Part shown: positions 56,059 to 64,000 of the stretch, piece by piece
How the letters are laid out: every line of letters starts with the position of its first letter
How positions within the stretch are numbered: position 1 is the first letter of the stretch
Made by a program: the position numbers and the translations under genes
The notes under the pieces: model-generated
Databases searched by the model: none
Told to the model about the DNA's origin: nothing
Seen by the model: only the letters and a program-made list of their open reading frames with translations
DNA from: Pseudomonas psychrophila
GTDB lineage: Bacteria; Pseudomonadota; Gammaproteobacteria; Pseudomonadales; Pseudomonadaceae
DNA: 64,000 nt
Assembly (NCBI RefSeq): GCF_001043005.1
Contig: NZ_JYKZ01000006.1
Span: 62,001-126,000, forward strand
Direction of reading: 5' to 3'

Positions 56059-56149
56059 GTGCCACCTGTAGTGTTCTTGTCGGTATTCAGCGCTCGCAGA
56101 CTAAGGGATTGGGCAAAAAGCTGAAAGCTTTCATCTTTGGCAAACCGGC

Positions 56150-57013
56150 TTAAATTTCCGGCTCCCAGCGCTGCGACCAGTCGCTGTCTTGCTTGACGAT
56201 CTCGCGCAGTAACGCGATGCCCTCTTGCAAGGCCGCGCAGTCCCGTTCGCGTGAATACACAAGGTAAGTGGGGTAGCTGAATTCAGGGGCTTTGGGCACG
56301 CGCTCCAGAGCGCCACTGTCCAGATAGCTCTTGACCACCCGCGTGCGGAAATAGCCGCTGCCGCCGTTTTCCAGAATGTAATGCAGCGCCACCGGCCCCA
56401 GGTTGAAGCTGATGGCTGCGCGAGCTTTGTCGGGGAGGGCAGCGTCATGCTGGCGTCGAAAGTCTTCGCCCCATTCAATGTACACATAAGGATCTGGCTG
56501 CTCGGGGCGGCGAATCTGGATCAGTTTTTCTTCCAGTAGCTGTTCCACCTGAACGCCAGGCCAGTAAGCAGGCTGATAGACCAATGCCGCGTCCAGCAGG
56601 CCCATTTCGACCTGACGCAGCAACTGCTCGGCATCGCTGATCTGTATGCGCAAGGCATGGGTGGTGAGGTGTTGGCGCAGGGCCTTGGCCCAGTTCAGGA
56701 TCAGCGGATTGCACAGGCTGACTTCACCGCCGATATGCAGCAGCTGATGCAAGCCCTCGGGGCGCGGCAGATCGCGGCGGGCGGCTTCCCAGGTCTGTAG
56801 CAATTGGTTGGCGTACACCACAAACGCCTCGCCCTCAGGCGTCAGCCTGGCGCCAGCGCGGTTACGAATGAACAGCGTCACGCCCAGCAGGCTTTCGAGC
56901 TTGTGCACCCGCGCGGTCACGGCCGTCTGGGTGACATGCAGTTTTTCGGCCGCGCCGACAAGGCTGCCGTAGCGAACGATTTCGAGGAAGGTGCGAGCCA
57001 GGTCGAGGTCCAT
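56150..57013 (-). CDS. LysR family transcriptional regulator
   Basis: 287 residues from ATG 57013 (a TTG at 57031 is in frame but has no ribosome site; the ATG also has a weak one). HTH: DLARTFLEIVRYGSLVGAAEKLHVTQTAVTARVHKLES, quoted in part (SLVGAAEKLHVTQTAVTA). Effector domain with ISDAEQLLRQVEMGLLDAAL. Upstream of, and in the same direction as, the AGE epimerase gene, which it may control. Effector unknown. Confidence 0.87.
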   Translation of the reverse strand: MDLDLARTFLEIVRYGSLVGAAEKLHVTQTAVTARVHKLESLLGVTLFIRNRAGARLTPEGEAFVVYANQLLQTWEAARRDLPRPEGLHQLLHIGGEVSLCNPLILNWAKALRQHLTTHALRIQISDAEQLLRQVEMGLLDAALVYQPAYWPGVQVEQLLEEKLIQIRRPEQPDPYVYIEWGEDFRRQHDAALPDKARAAISFNLGPVALHYILENGGSGYFRTRVVKSYLDSGALERVPKAPEFSYPTYLVYSRERDCAALQEGIALLREIVKQDSDWSQRWEPEI

Positions 57014-57112
57014 AAACGCGCCAGTGAGCAAAGGGCGTTCAGTGTAAGGGAGAACAGGCGGTTGCTCATCCCGGTTTTGAACTCGTGAGGGTGCCTGAAA
57101 CGCAAACGAGCT

Positions 57113-58018
57113 CTAGCCATGAACCTGTTTCAACAAAAAGCTGATGAGCGCTTTTGAAGCCGTCGAGAGTTGCCGGTGCGGTGGGTAAATAATTGAGAAA
57201 GGACGTGAGCAGCCTGAGGTGTGTTTCAGTACTTCTACCAGCAGCCCGGAGCGGATCTGATCTTCGACGATGAAACGATAGGTCTGGCAAATTCCCAGCC
57301 CGTTTTTCGCCATCGATACAACGCCTAAAACATCGTCACTGATTTGTACATTAGCCGTCGGTAGACGTTCTACCGGTTGACCATGGTCCATAAGTTGCCA
57401 CGGCCTGACTCTTCCACTGCTTGGCACGACAAAGGGCAAGCACTGATGCTGTTGCAAGTCATCCAGGCACTTGGGTACACCCTTGCTGAGCAGGTACAGA
57501 GGTGCTGCAACCAGACACAACCGCGCATCTTCCAATTTACGGGCTATCAGTGCGCTGTCAGGCAAGCAGCCCACACGAATGGCCATGTCAAAATTGTCAG
57601 CGACCAGATCCACGTTGTGGTTACTGATGCTCAGTTCGATCCTGACCTGAGGGTGTATGCGGCTAAAAGCTGCTAACAGGCCAGGCAGACGGTAATGGCC
57701 GTAAGTGGTAGGTGCACTCACTCGCAGGCGAGCATTCAACGCATCGTTAGGGCCGGATAATGAACGCTCCACGTCACTGATCTGCGCAAATGCCAGGCGT
57801 GTCTGGTTCAGGTATGTGAGTCCTGCATCAGTGATGCTCAGTCGGCGTGTCGTCAGTCTGAGTAACTGAACCCCCAGATGTGTTTCAAGGCGTTTGATTG
57901 CTCGGCTGATAACCGTCGGTGTTGTCGCTAGCTCGACCGCCGCGGCACTGAGGGAGCCGTTGTCTGCCACGGCGATAAAGGCTTCAACGTCAGCCAGGTG
58001 ATTAAATCGGCGGGCCAT
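57113..58018 (-). CDS. LysR family transcriptional regulator
   Basis: 301 residues from ATG 58018, which has GGAGG five bases before it. Opening RFNHLADVEAFIAVADNGSLSAAAVELATTPTVISRAI (in part: SLSAAAVELATTPTVIS). The domain RVSAPTTYGHYRLPGLLAAF and DFDMAIRVG-like NFDMAIRVG is of the DsdC/CrgA subgroup. Divergent from the DJ-1-like gene, its probable target; 114 bases separate their starts. Confidence 0.9.
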   Translation of the reverse strand: MARRFNHLADVEAFIAVADNGSLSAAAVELATTPTVISRAIKRLETHLGVQLLRLTTRRLSITDAGLTYLNQTRLAFAQISDVERSLSGPNDALNARLRVSAPTTYGHYRLPGLLAAFSRIHPQVRIELSISNHNVDLVADNFDMAIRVGCLPDSALIARKLEDARLCLVAAPLYLLSKGVPKCLDDLQQHQCLPFVVPSSGRVRPWQLMDHGQPVERLPTANVQISDDVLGVVSMAKNGLGICQTYRFIVEDQIRSGLLVEVLKHTSGCSRPFSIIYPPHRQLSTASKALISFLLKQVHG

Positions 58019-58132
58019 TACACCTCCCAGAGGCAAAGTGATTGTCATTCATGCGGATTTCTCAGGACGAACACGGTAATTACATTCCTGAAGTGAAAGA
58101 GGCAACGGTTCTCTTAATACTCAGGAGGCACT

Positions 58133-58975
58133 ATGAAACTTTTAAACATCCTCGCGATAAGCGCTGTTGTGGGAGGCGCCAGCTTTACGGTACAAGCCGC
58201 CAAGGTGCTGGTTGTATTGTCCGACGCCAGTGAGCTGGAACTGAAAAATGGCCGTTCAATACCCACCGGGTTCTACTTCAATGAACTGATGCAACCGGTA
58301 AAAATGCTCCTTGATGCCGGGCACACCCTTACCTTTGCAACGCCTTTGGGGCGAGCACCAACAATGGATCAGGGTTCTTTTGACAAGTCCTATTTCGGTG
58401 GCAGTAACGAGGCACTGAATGACCATAAAGTATTGATGGACAGGCTCAAGATTACTTCGTTGACTGACTCGCCGGTGGTCAGCCTATCGCGTATAGAACA
58501 CGTGGGTTATGCCCAGTTTGATGCACTGTATGTTCCAGGGGGGCGTGCGCCTTTACAGGATTTAGCCACCGACACGTCGATGGGCAAATTACTCACCCAC
58601 TTTCATCAGTCCGGTAAACCGACAGCATTGGTATGTCATGGGCCAGTGGCCTTGTTGTCGACGTTGCCGGACGCACCAGGATTCGTTGCGCAGCTGGAAA
58701 CGGCCAAGGATAAACCGCCTTTAACCGGGTGGATTTATGCGGGCTACAAAATGACGGTTATGAACAATACGGAAGAGAAGCTTGCTCAACGTCGGCTGCA
58801 GGGCGGAGAAATGAAATACATGCCCCAAACAGCCTTTGAACAGGCCGGTGGTGACTATACGTCCTCTCTCGTGCCGTTCAGTCCTTATGTGGTATCCGAT
58901 CGCGAACTGATTACCGGTCAAAATCCGGCATCTTCAATCAGGGTCGCCGAAGAGTTGCTCAAGCGCTTGCAATAA
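58133..58975 (+). CDS. exported DJ-1/PfpI family protein
   Basis: 280 residues. A signal peptide (MKLLNILAISAVVGGASFTVQA) precedes a DJ-1/PfpI domain, which is unusual because most of the family are cytosolic. Nucleophile Cys168 in ALVCHGPVAL (the nucleophile elbow), and upstream Glu51 in TGFYFNELMQP, matching the Hsp31-type class I glutamine amidotransferase-like group. A strong ribosome site (AGGAGGCACT). Possibly a glyoxalase-like or chaperone-like activity in the periplasm; not shown here. A regulator is divergent upstream and a solute-binding lipoprotein gene follows. Confidence 0.85.
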   Translation: MKLLNILAISAVVGGASFTVQAAKVLVVLSDASELELKNGRSIPTGFYFNELMQPVKMLLDAGHTLTFATPLGRAPTMDQGSFDKSYFGGSNEALNDHKVLMDRLKITSLTDSPVVSLSRIEHVGYAQFDALYVPGGRAPLQDLATDTSMGKLLTHFHQSGKPTALVCHGPVALLSTLPDAPGFVAQLETAKDKPPLTGWIYAGYKMTVMNNTEEKLAQRRLQGGEMKYMPQTAFEQAGGDYTSSLVPFSPYVVSDRELITGQNPASSIRVAEELLKRLQ

Positions 58976-59021
58976 AAATTGGTGTGTTTCGTTAATCACT
59001 TTTTAAAAGAAGGATCATGTT

Positions 59022-59798
59022 GTGAGCGCCTTAAACTACGTAATGATTGTATTGGCGGTTGGTTCGATCGCAGGTTGCAGTTCTTCAACTATTTCCTCAT
59101 GGAAGGGCCGGGACCTGCGTTTTGGCGTTGAAGCCTTGGTGCCTCCTTTTGAAAGTCGCAATGCTCAGGGAGAACTTGTGGGTTTGAACATTGAGTTGGG
59201 TAATGCGCTTTGCGCTGAACTTGATGTCAAGTGCCTCTGGGTTGACCAAGACTATGCGACCAATATTGATGCCCTGGAAGCAGGCCGGTTTGATGCAATC
59301 ATGCCAATGTCAGCGACGCCCTTACGCCGCCAGCGGATCGAGTTTACAGACTCGCTATATACGCTGGACTCAAGGCTTGTCACCCGGGTAAACCGGAATC
59401 TAACGCCCGATCCTGCCTCTCTTGAAGGTAAGCGTGTCGGCGTTCTGGCGGGGACCAGTCGGCAAGCCTTTGCCAAGGCGCGCTGGGAAACCGCAGGCGT
59501 GGTAATAAGCACTTTTCAATTTAATGATGAATTGATTCGCAGTCTGATGACGGGTGAAATTGACGCTACTTTGCAAGATACGATAGAAATTTCACAGGCA
59601 TTACTGGATACCCCACAGGGTGACGGCTTTGGATTTTCAGGCCCGCCTGTCAAAGATGAACTGTTAGGGAGTGGCATTGCGATAGGGGTCCGTCAATCAG
59701 ACACAACACTGCGCATAGCTTTAAATAGCGCCTTGCTGACGTTAAAAGAAAGCGGTCAGTACGCGGATATCGTCAATCGTTATCTGCAGGCTGAATGA
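59022..59798 (+). CDS. orphan solute-binding lipoprotein (SBP_bac_3 family)
   Basis: 258 residues from GTG 59022 (AAGGA seven to eight bases upstream); lipobox SIAGC near residue 20 tethers it to the membrane. Binding-protein pattern: LRFGVEALVPPFESRNAQGELVGLNIELGNALC and DYATNIDALEAGRFDAIMPM, matching the polar amino acid group (ArgT/HisJ). No ABC permease or ATPase gene is nearby, so it may serve a transporter elsewhere, or be a sensor. Follows the DJ-1 gene by 46 bases, likely one transcript. Confidence 0.85.
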   Translation: MSALNYVMIVLAVGSIAGCSSSTISSWKGRDLRFGVEALVPPFESRNAQGELVGLNIELGNALCAELDVKCLWVDQDYATNIDALEAGRFDAIMPMSATPLRRQRIEFTDSLYTLDSRLVTRVNRNLTPDPASLEGKRVGVLAGTSRQAFAKARWETAGVVISTFQFNDELIRSLMTGEIDATLQDTIEISQALLDTPQGDGFGFSGPPVKDELLGSGIAIGVRQSDTTLRIALNSALLTLKESGQYADIVNRYLQAE

Positions 59799-59809
59799 GG
59801 TCATACCCT

Positions 59810-59905
59810 CTGTGGGCGCGACGATACGACATGCTCGCGATGCTGGCGCCGCAGTTTGTCAAATAAACCGAGGTGACGTCATCGCGAGCAAGCCGGCTGC
59901 AACGC
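59810..59905. repeat. degenerate REP-like element
   Basis: Halves GTGGGCGCGACGATACG and ATCGCGAGCAAGCCGG. A weakened member of the REP family in the gap between the convergent solute-binding and TonB receptor genes. Confidence 0.55.
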
Positions 59906-59906
59906 T

Positions 59907-62381
59907 CTAGAAACTGTACTTGGAGGTCAGCATCAGGCTGCGCGGTTCGCCGTAATAAGTCGTACCGAAGTTGCCCAGGCCCGACAGGTACTTTTTGTCG
60001 AACACGTTGTTGGCATTGAGGTTGAACGTCAGGTGTTCGTTGTACTCGTAGCGGGTCATCAGGTTGACCAGCGCAAAGCTCCGCTGCTCGATGATGTCGT
60101 AGTCTTCTTTGGCTGAGTTGTAGATCTTGCCGTAGAACGGGCTCTGCCAGTTCACGCCACCGCCCACGGTCACCTTGTTCATCACGCCCGGCAGGCGGTA
60201 GGTGGTAAACACCCGCGCCACGTTTTCCGGTTTGGTGGTTTCCAGCGGGTAGCCATAAACCCGCTCCCCATCATCGGAGCGGGTTTTGGCGTAGGTGTAG
60301 CCGGCGATCAGGTTCCAGTCCGGCATCAGTTCACCAGACAGCTCAAGCTCGATACCGTTGGTGGTTGCACCATCCAGGGATTCAAAGATACCCAGGTTGG
60401 TGTTTACGTTGGTACCGACCTGAATGGGGACATTTTTCTGTTCGGTGCGAAACACCGCTGCACTGGCATTCAGTCGGCCATCGAAGTACTCGCCCTTCAC
60501 GCCGAGTTCGTAGCTGTTGCCTTCGGTCGGTGCCAGAGTAGCGCCCGAACTGCTCTGCTCGGTGAGGGGTTTGTAGATAGAGGTGTAGCTGCCGTATACC
60601 GAGTAGTTCTCGTTGATGTCATACACAACGCCGGCGTAGGGCGTAACCTCTCCGTGCTGTTTAGCAGTGGTTTTGTTGTCCTGGAAGTTGCTGCTTTGCT
60701 CGTAATACCGGTAGGTGCTGTTGTACTGGAAGTCACTCAGGCGACTGCCGAGAATAATCGACCAGTCGTCCGCGGGGTTGAAACGTGCGGCGATGTAGGC
60801 GCTGTTCTGATTCTGGTTGGTTTCATATTTACCGTTCTTCGGGAAGTCCGGTCGCGGGTATTTGCCATTCCAATCAAAGATGCTTTCGGACAGCACACGA
60901 TATTCACTGCTGTCAAAGGTCGCGCCGGTTTGCCGGGAAGACTGTGATGTGGCACCGACCACCAGTTCATGTTCGCGGCCAAACAGGGTAAACGGGCCGG
61001 TGGCATTGATATCGAAGGTGTTTTGTACGCGATGGCCTTCCCAGTGACCCCAATAGAAGGACATGCCTTTACCGGTCACCGGATCAGGCAAGCCACCACT
61101 GGCCGATCCCAACAGGGTGTCGTGATCGTTGGTTTGCTGGGTCAGGGTGGCTTTGACTTTCCAGTCATTGGCAAAGCGGTGTTCCAGGGAGGCGAAAGTC
61201 GTCTGGATCTGGACGTCGCGACGGCTCCAGTCAGTTGCCGGGTTGAACGAACGGCTGAAATCGGTCTTGGTGTAGTTGGAGTAGTAGTACGGGTTACCGG
61301 TCCAGGATGAACCGCGCGGCTTGATATTCTGGTAGTCCATGCCGAAGGTGAACAGGGTGTCCGGCGTGAGGTCTGCTTCGATGATGCCGTAGAACACATC
61401 ATTCTTTTTGGAGTAGTGATCAATGTACGAGTCAGCATCCTGATACACCGCAACCATGCGTCCGCGTACGCTGCCATCGTCATTCAGCGGTCCGGAAATA
61501 TCGCCTTCGGTGCGGTAATTGTCCCAGGAGCCTGCGCTCGCAGTGACTGAAGCCTTGAAGTCGCGGGTTGGTTTTTTGCGGATCAGGTTGACCGTGGCCG
61601 AGGGCTCGCCCGAGCCGGACAACAGGCCGGTAGCGCCCTTCACGATATCTACCCGGTCATACAGGGCCATGTCGACCTTGGTTGCGCCCTCATCGAAAAC
61701 CCCGTCATACAGCGTGTTGACCCCGTCGTACTGGAAGTTGGTGATGGCATAACCGCGCGCCGAATACTCCATGCGGTCGCTGTCGTAAGCCTGGGTGGAC
61801 ACACCCGGCGCGTTGCGCAACACATCGCCGATGCTCTGGGCGGCCTGGTCATCCATCAGTTGGCGGGTGATCACGGTCACGGTTTGCGGGGTTTCGCGGA
61901 TCGAGAGCGGCAGTTTGGTCGAACTGTTGCTGGCGCCGGTGGTGTAGGAGTGGGTGTCTTCGGTAGTCAGCGAGTTGCCCAGGCCCTGGCCGGAAATCGT
62001 GGTCGCGCCCAGCTCCAGGCCGTTGCCTTGAGGGGCGCTCAAAATAACCGTGTCGCCGTTGAGCTGATACGAAATACCACTGCCTTGCAGCAAGGACTCC
62101 AGTGCCTTGACCGGTTCGAGAGAGCCGGACACCGAGCGTGACTTGATGCCTTGAACCTGATCCGGGCTATACAGAATTTGCAGATTGGCTTGCTTGCCCA
62201 GTTCATTCAGCGCGCTGGCCAGGGATTGAGACGGAATATTCAAAGCCACAGGCGCCGCCTGGGCAATGGATGACCCCAGCAATACCGTCGCTACAAAGGC
62301 GCTGGACAGCAGGGTACGGCGAACTGTCTGGCGCTGGGTAGCGATCGAAAGGGGGGTCCGGCTCAAGTTGGGTCGTTGCAT
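59907..62381 (-). CDS. TonB-dependent siderophore receptor, FpvA-like
   Basis: 824 residues. Signal peptide to SSIAQA, STN domain (about 45-100, LNIPSQSLASALNELGKQANLQI), plug (IRETPQTVTVITRQLMDDQ) and barrel ending EPRSLMLTSKYSF. The pattern matches ferripyoverdine receptors (FpvA group), but the sequence alone cannot say which pyoverdine. It has an STN domain yet no sigma/anti-sigma genes beside it; it may share them with another locus. A likely Fur box is 43 bases upstream. Confidence 0.92.
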   Translation of the reverse strand: MQRPNLSRTPLSIATQRQTVRRTLLSSAFVATVLLGSSIAQAAPVALNIPSQSLASALNELGKQANLQILYSPDQVQGIKSRSVSGSLEPVKALESLLQGSGISYQLNGDTVILSAPQGNGLELGATTISGQGLGNSLTTEDTHSYTTGASNSSTKLPLSIRETPQTVTVITRQLMDDQAAQSIGDVLRNAPGVSTQAYDSDRMEYSARGYAITNFQYDGVNTLYDGVFDEGATKVDMALYDRVDIVKGATGLLSGSGEPSATVNLIRKKPTRDFKASVTASAGSWDNYRTEGDISGPLNDDGSVRGRMVAVYQDADSYIDHYSKKNDVFYGIIEADLTPDTLFTFGMDYQNIKPRGSSWTGNPYYYSNYTKTDFSRSFNPATDWSRRDVQIQTTFASLEHRFANDWKVKATLTQQTNDHDTLLGSASGGLPDPVTGKGMSFYWGHWEGHRVQNTFDINATGPFTLFGREHELVVGATSQSSRQTGATFDSSEYRVLSESIFDWNGKYPRPDFPKNGKYETNQNQNSAYIAARFNPADDWSIILGSRLSDFQYNSTYRYYEQSSNFQDNKTTAKQHGEVTPYAGVVYDINENYSVYGSYTSIYKPLTEQSSSGATLAPTEGNSYELGVKGEYFDGRLNASAAVFRTEQKNVPIQVGTNVNTNLGIFESLDGATTNGIELELSGELMPDWNLIAGYTYAKTRSDDGERVYGYPLETTKPENVARVFTTYRLPGVMNKVTVGGGVNWQSPFYGKIYNSAKEDYDIIEQRSFALVNLMTRYEYNEHLTFNLNANNVFDKKYLSGLGNFGTTYYGEPRSLMLTSKYSF

Positions 62382-62423
62382 CGCGTGCCTAGGCTCCGAA
62401 GTGGAATGTTTCTTTTTAGTTAA

Positions 62424-62438
62424 TGGGAATAGTTATTA
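62424..62438 (-). promoter_or_regulatory. candidate Fur box of the FpvA-like receptor
   Basis: TGGGAATAGTTATTA matches 11 of 14 fixed positions of the 7-1-7 motif TGATAATNATTATCA. Placed 43 bases before the receptor start, which is usual. Confidence 0.6.
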
Positions 62439-62515
62439 GACGCAGCACGGTGGAGAAACCAGATACAGGTTTTTCAAATAGTTGTATTTAGCGGATGGCC
62501 ACAGTCGGGGCCTTA

Positions 62516-62600
62516 GTGGGAGCGGGCTTGCTCGCGATGGCATCAATGGGATCAATCAGGCAAACCGAGTCGCCTGCATCGCGAGCAAGCCCGCTCCCAC
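62516..62600. repeat. REP-like element
   Basis: Inverted arms GTGGGAGCGGGCTTGCTCGC and GCGAGCAAGCCCGCTCCCAC with a 45-base spacer that includes ATGG/CAT flanks. Between the divergent FpvA-like receptor and pirin genes. Confidence 0.85.
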
Positions 62601-62707
62601 ATTAAATAGATTGTTCTGCTGGTGGGACGATTTGTGTCGATAACGCTATCTAGTCTTATAGGTGAATCGAATCTAAGCTTGTCACCATGATTTACAGGAG
62701 GTGCAAC

Positions 62708-63574
62708 ATGAAAAAGATTCTTGGCGTGTACACAGCTCCCCGTCCTCATTGGGTCGGCGATGGCTTTCCGGTTCGCACGTTGTTTTCCTACGACAGCATG
62801 GGCAAACACATCAGCCCGTTCCTGTTGCTTGATTACGCAGGGCCAGCGGAGTTCTCGCCTACCACTGAACGCCGTGGCGTAGGTCAGCACCCGCATCGTG
62901 GTTTTGAAACCGTGACCATCGTCTACGAGGGCGAAGTCGAGCACCGTGACTCCACCGGTAACGGCGGGGTGATCGGGCCGGGAGATGTGCAGTGGATGAC
63001 CGCTGCCTCGGGGATCCTGCATGAGGAGTTCCATTCCGAGGAGTTTGCCCGCAGTGGCGGCCCGCTGGAAATGGTGCAGCTATGGGTCAATCTGCCGGCC
63101 AGGGACAAAATGTCCGCGCCGGGGTATCAGGGCATTGTGGATCGGGATATTCCGGATCTGGCGCTCAAGGACGATGCCGGCCGGTTGCGCCTGATTGCCG
63201 GTGAATTCGATGGCAAGCGCGGCCCGGCGCGCACCTTTACCGATATCGACGTGTGGGATATCCGCTTGAACGCGGGCAAGTCGGCCACGTTCGATGTGCA
63301 TCAGGGCCGCAATACGGCGCTGGTGGTGTTGCACGGTGCGGTTGAGGTCAACGGTCAGGAAGTGGTACGTGAAGGGCAGTTGGCGCTGTTCGAGCGTGAC
63401 GGTTCACAGGTCAGGCTTGAAGCAAACAACGATGCTGTGCTGCTGATTCTGAGTGGCGAGCCGATCGACGAGCCTATCGTGGGGCATGGCCCGTTCGTGA
63501 TGAACACCGATGCCGAAATCCATCAGGCCTTTGTGGACTTCCAGTCGGGCAAGTTTGGCCGTATGCCTGTGTAG
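62708..63574 (+). CDS. pirin family protein (quercetinase-like cupin)
   Basis: 288 residues from ATG 62708 with a strong AGGAGG site. Bicupin; iron ligands His61, His63 (HPHRGFETV), His105 and Glu107 (GILHEEFHS) are all present. In bacteria pirins have been reported as quercetin 2,3-dioxygenases or as regulators of metabolic enzymes. Single gene, followed by a REP palindrome. Confidence 0.93.
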   Translation: MKKILGVYTAPRPHWVGDGFPVRTLFSYDSMGKHISPFLLLDYAGPAEFSPTTERRGVGQHPHRGFETVTIVYEGEVEHRDSTGNGGVIGPGDVQWMTAASGILHEEFHSEEFARSGGPLEMVQLWVNLPARDKMSAPGYQGIVDRDIPDLALKDDAGRLRLIAGEFDGKRGPARTFTDIDVWDIRLNAGKSATFDVHQGRNTALVVLHGAVEVNGQEVVREGQLALFERDGSQVRLEANNDAVLLILSGEPIDEPIVGHGPFVMNTDAEIHQAFVDFQSGKFGRMPV

Positions 63575-63611
63575 CAACGCCTGTCGATACGCTGCTCCCG
63601 GTCAAGCCCTG

Positions 63612-63662
63612 GTGGGAGCGAGCCTGCTCGCGAATGTTCTTCGCGAGCAGGCTCGCTCCCAC
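63612..63662. repeat. perfect 51-bp REP palindrome
   Basis: Same arms as 50503-50553, with loop TGTTC. Lies between the convergent pirin and thiolase genes. Confidence 0.95.
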
Positions 63663-63684
63663 AATTGATGTCTCTACAGCGCTT

Positions 63685-64000
63685 TTAAACCCGCTCGAAA
63701 ATAACCGCTATGCCCTGGCCACCGCCAATACACATGGTTGCCAGGGCGTAGCGCCCCTTGATCCGGTGCAGTTCGTGGATGGCCTTGGTGGCGATGATCG
63801 CGCCAGTGGCGCCCACCGGATGCCCCAAGGCGATCCCCGAGCCATTGGGGTTGACCTTGGCCGGGTCCATGTCCAGTTCCTGCATCACGGCGCAAGCCTG
63901 GGCTGCGAAGGCGATATTGGCTTCGATAACGTCCATGTCTTCGATGGTCAGCCCCGCCCGTTTCAGCGCCAGGCGTGTTGCCGGAATCGGTCCAAGGCCC
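63685..64000 (-). CDS. acetyl-CoA acetyltransferase, 5' end outside window
   Basis: The last about 104 residues of a thiolase read leftward from the window edge. Seen: NPNGSGIALGHPVGATGAI with the catalytic His, and CIGGGQGIAVIFERV with the catalytic Cys near the end. It is AtoB/PhaA-like in this region. The operon it belongs to lies beyond the right edge. Confidence 0.92.
   Translation of the reverse strand, partial: GLGPIPATRLALKRAGLTIEDMDVIEANIAFAAQACAVMQELDMDPAKVNPNGSGIALGHPVGATGAIIATKAIHELHRIKGRYALATMCIGGGQGIAVIFERV

Noticed and set aside
1..64000. CRISPR arrays, tRNA or rRNA genes, insertion sequences, prophage
   Set aside because: The only short spaced repeats are REP palindromes in intergenic gaps; no transposase, integrase, Cas or phage structural motif was found, and no sequence with a tRNA-type anticodon and T arm was recognised.

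Overview
The window is a piece of a Pseudomonas chromosome, most likely of the P. fluorescens lineage in the broad sense. The evidence is the gene content: a complete MuxABC-OpmB efflux operon, a MucR-type MHYT-GGDEF-EAL protein, a DksA paralogue that has lost two zinc cysteines, FpvA/FecA-type TonB receptors, and many copies of the REP-like palindrome starting GTGGGAGCGAGC that litters Pseudomonas intergenic regions. Product names rest on motifs and recalled family similarity; no database search was run.

Layout. 1-3 kb: start of a cbb3 oxidase gene (ccoN, running off the left edge), a DUF3313 lipoprotein and tpx. 3-12 kb: muxABC-opmB, four genes joined by 4-bp overlaps. 12-18 kb: a diguanylate cyclase, an HPP membrane protein, a small conserved-looking gene, and a MmyB-type regulator divergent from an MFS transporter plus a SnoaL-like gene. 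18-21.6 kb: dksA2, a DUF2235 alpha/beta hydrolase resembling T6SS lipases, and small hypotheticals. 21.9-30 kb: an RND/MMPL exporter, a DUF1329 and a DUF1302 protein, convergent with a translationally coupled pair of acyl-CoA dehydrogenases. 30-36 kb: a five-gene class 5 (CS1/Cfa/Cbl, alpha-type) fimbrial operon, divergent from a PadR/YqjI-like regulator across an AT-rich gap. 37-45 kb: an eight-gene acyl-CoA catabolic operon. 45-50 kb: a DHA2-type MFS pump with a divergent LysR regulator, mucR and a lone SDR. 50.6-54.6 kb: sigma factor, anti-sigma factor and TonB receptor (iron cell-surface signalling). 54.8-64 kb: an AGE-family epimerase, two LysR regulators, a secreted DJ-1/PfpI protein with an orphan solute-binding lipoprotein, a second TonB receptor with a probable Fur box, a pirin, and the C-terminal end of a thiolase running off the right edge.

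How the genes work together. The 37-45 kb operon (crotonase, coupled ACAD pair, thiolase, two SDRs, MaoC hydratase, second thiolase) looks like a beta-oxidation and ring-opening module. As I recall those families, its crotonase, first thiolase and second SDR most resemble EchA20, FadA6 and IpdF of the steroid C/D-ring (HIP) pathway, yet no IpdAB, FadD3 or ring A/B genes are present here. The nearby MMPL-DUF1329-DUF1302 set has the parts expected of a trans-envelope transporter for a hydrophobic compound, and it lies beside a second ACAD pair. In each ACAD pair one subunit keeps a GFERG glutamate and its partner lacks it, as in the alpha2beta2 ACADs that act on bulky acyl-CoAs. Together these suggest uptake or export plus catabolism of a bulky alicyclic or polycyclic lipid, which is the best candidate for an undescribed system in this window. 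I saw no tRNA, rRNA, insertion sequence, prophage or CRISPR array.
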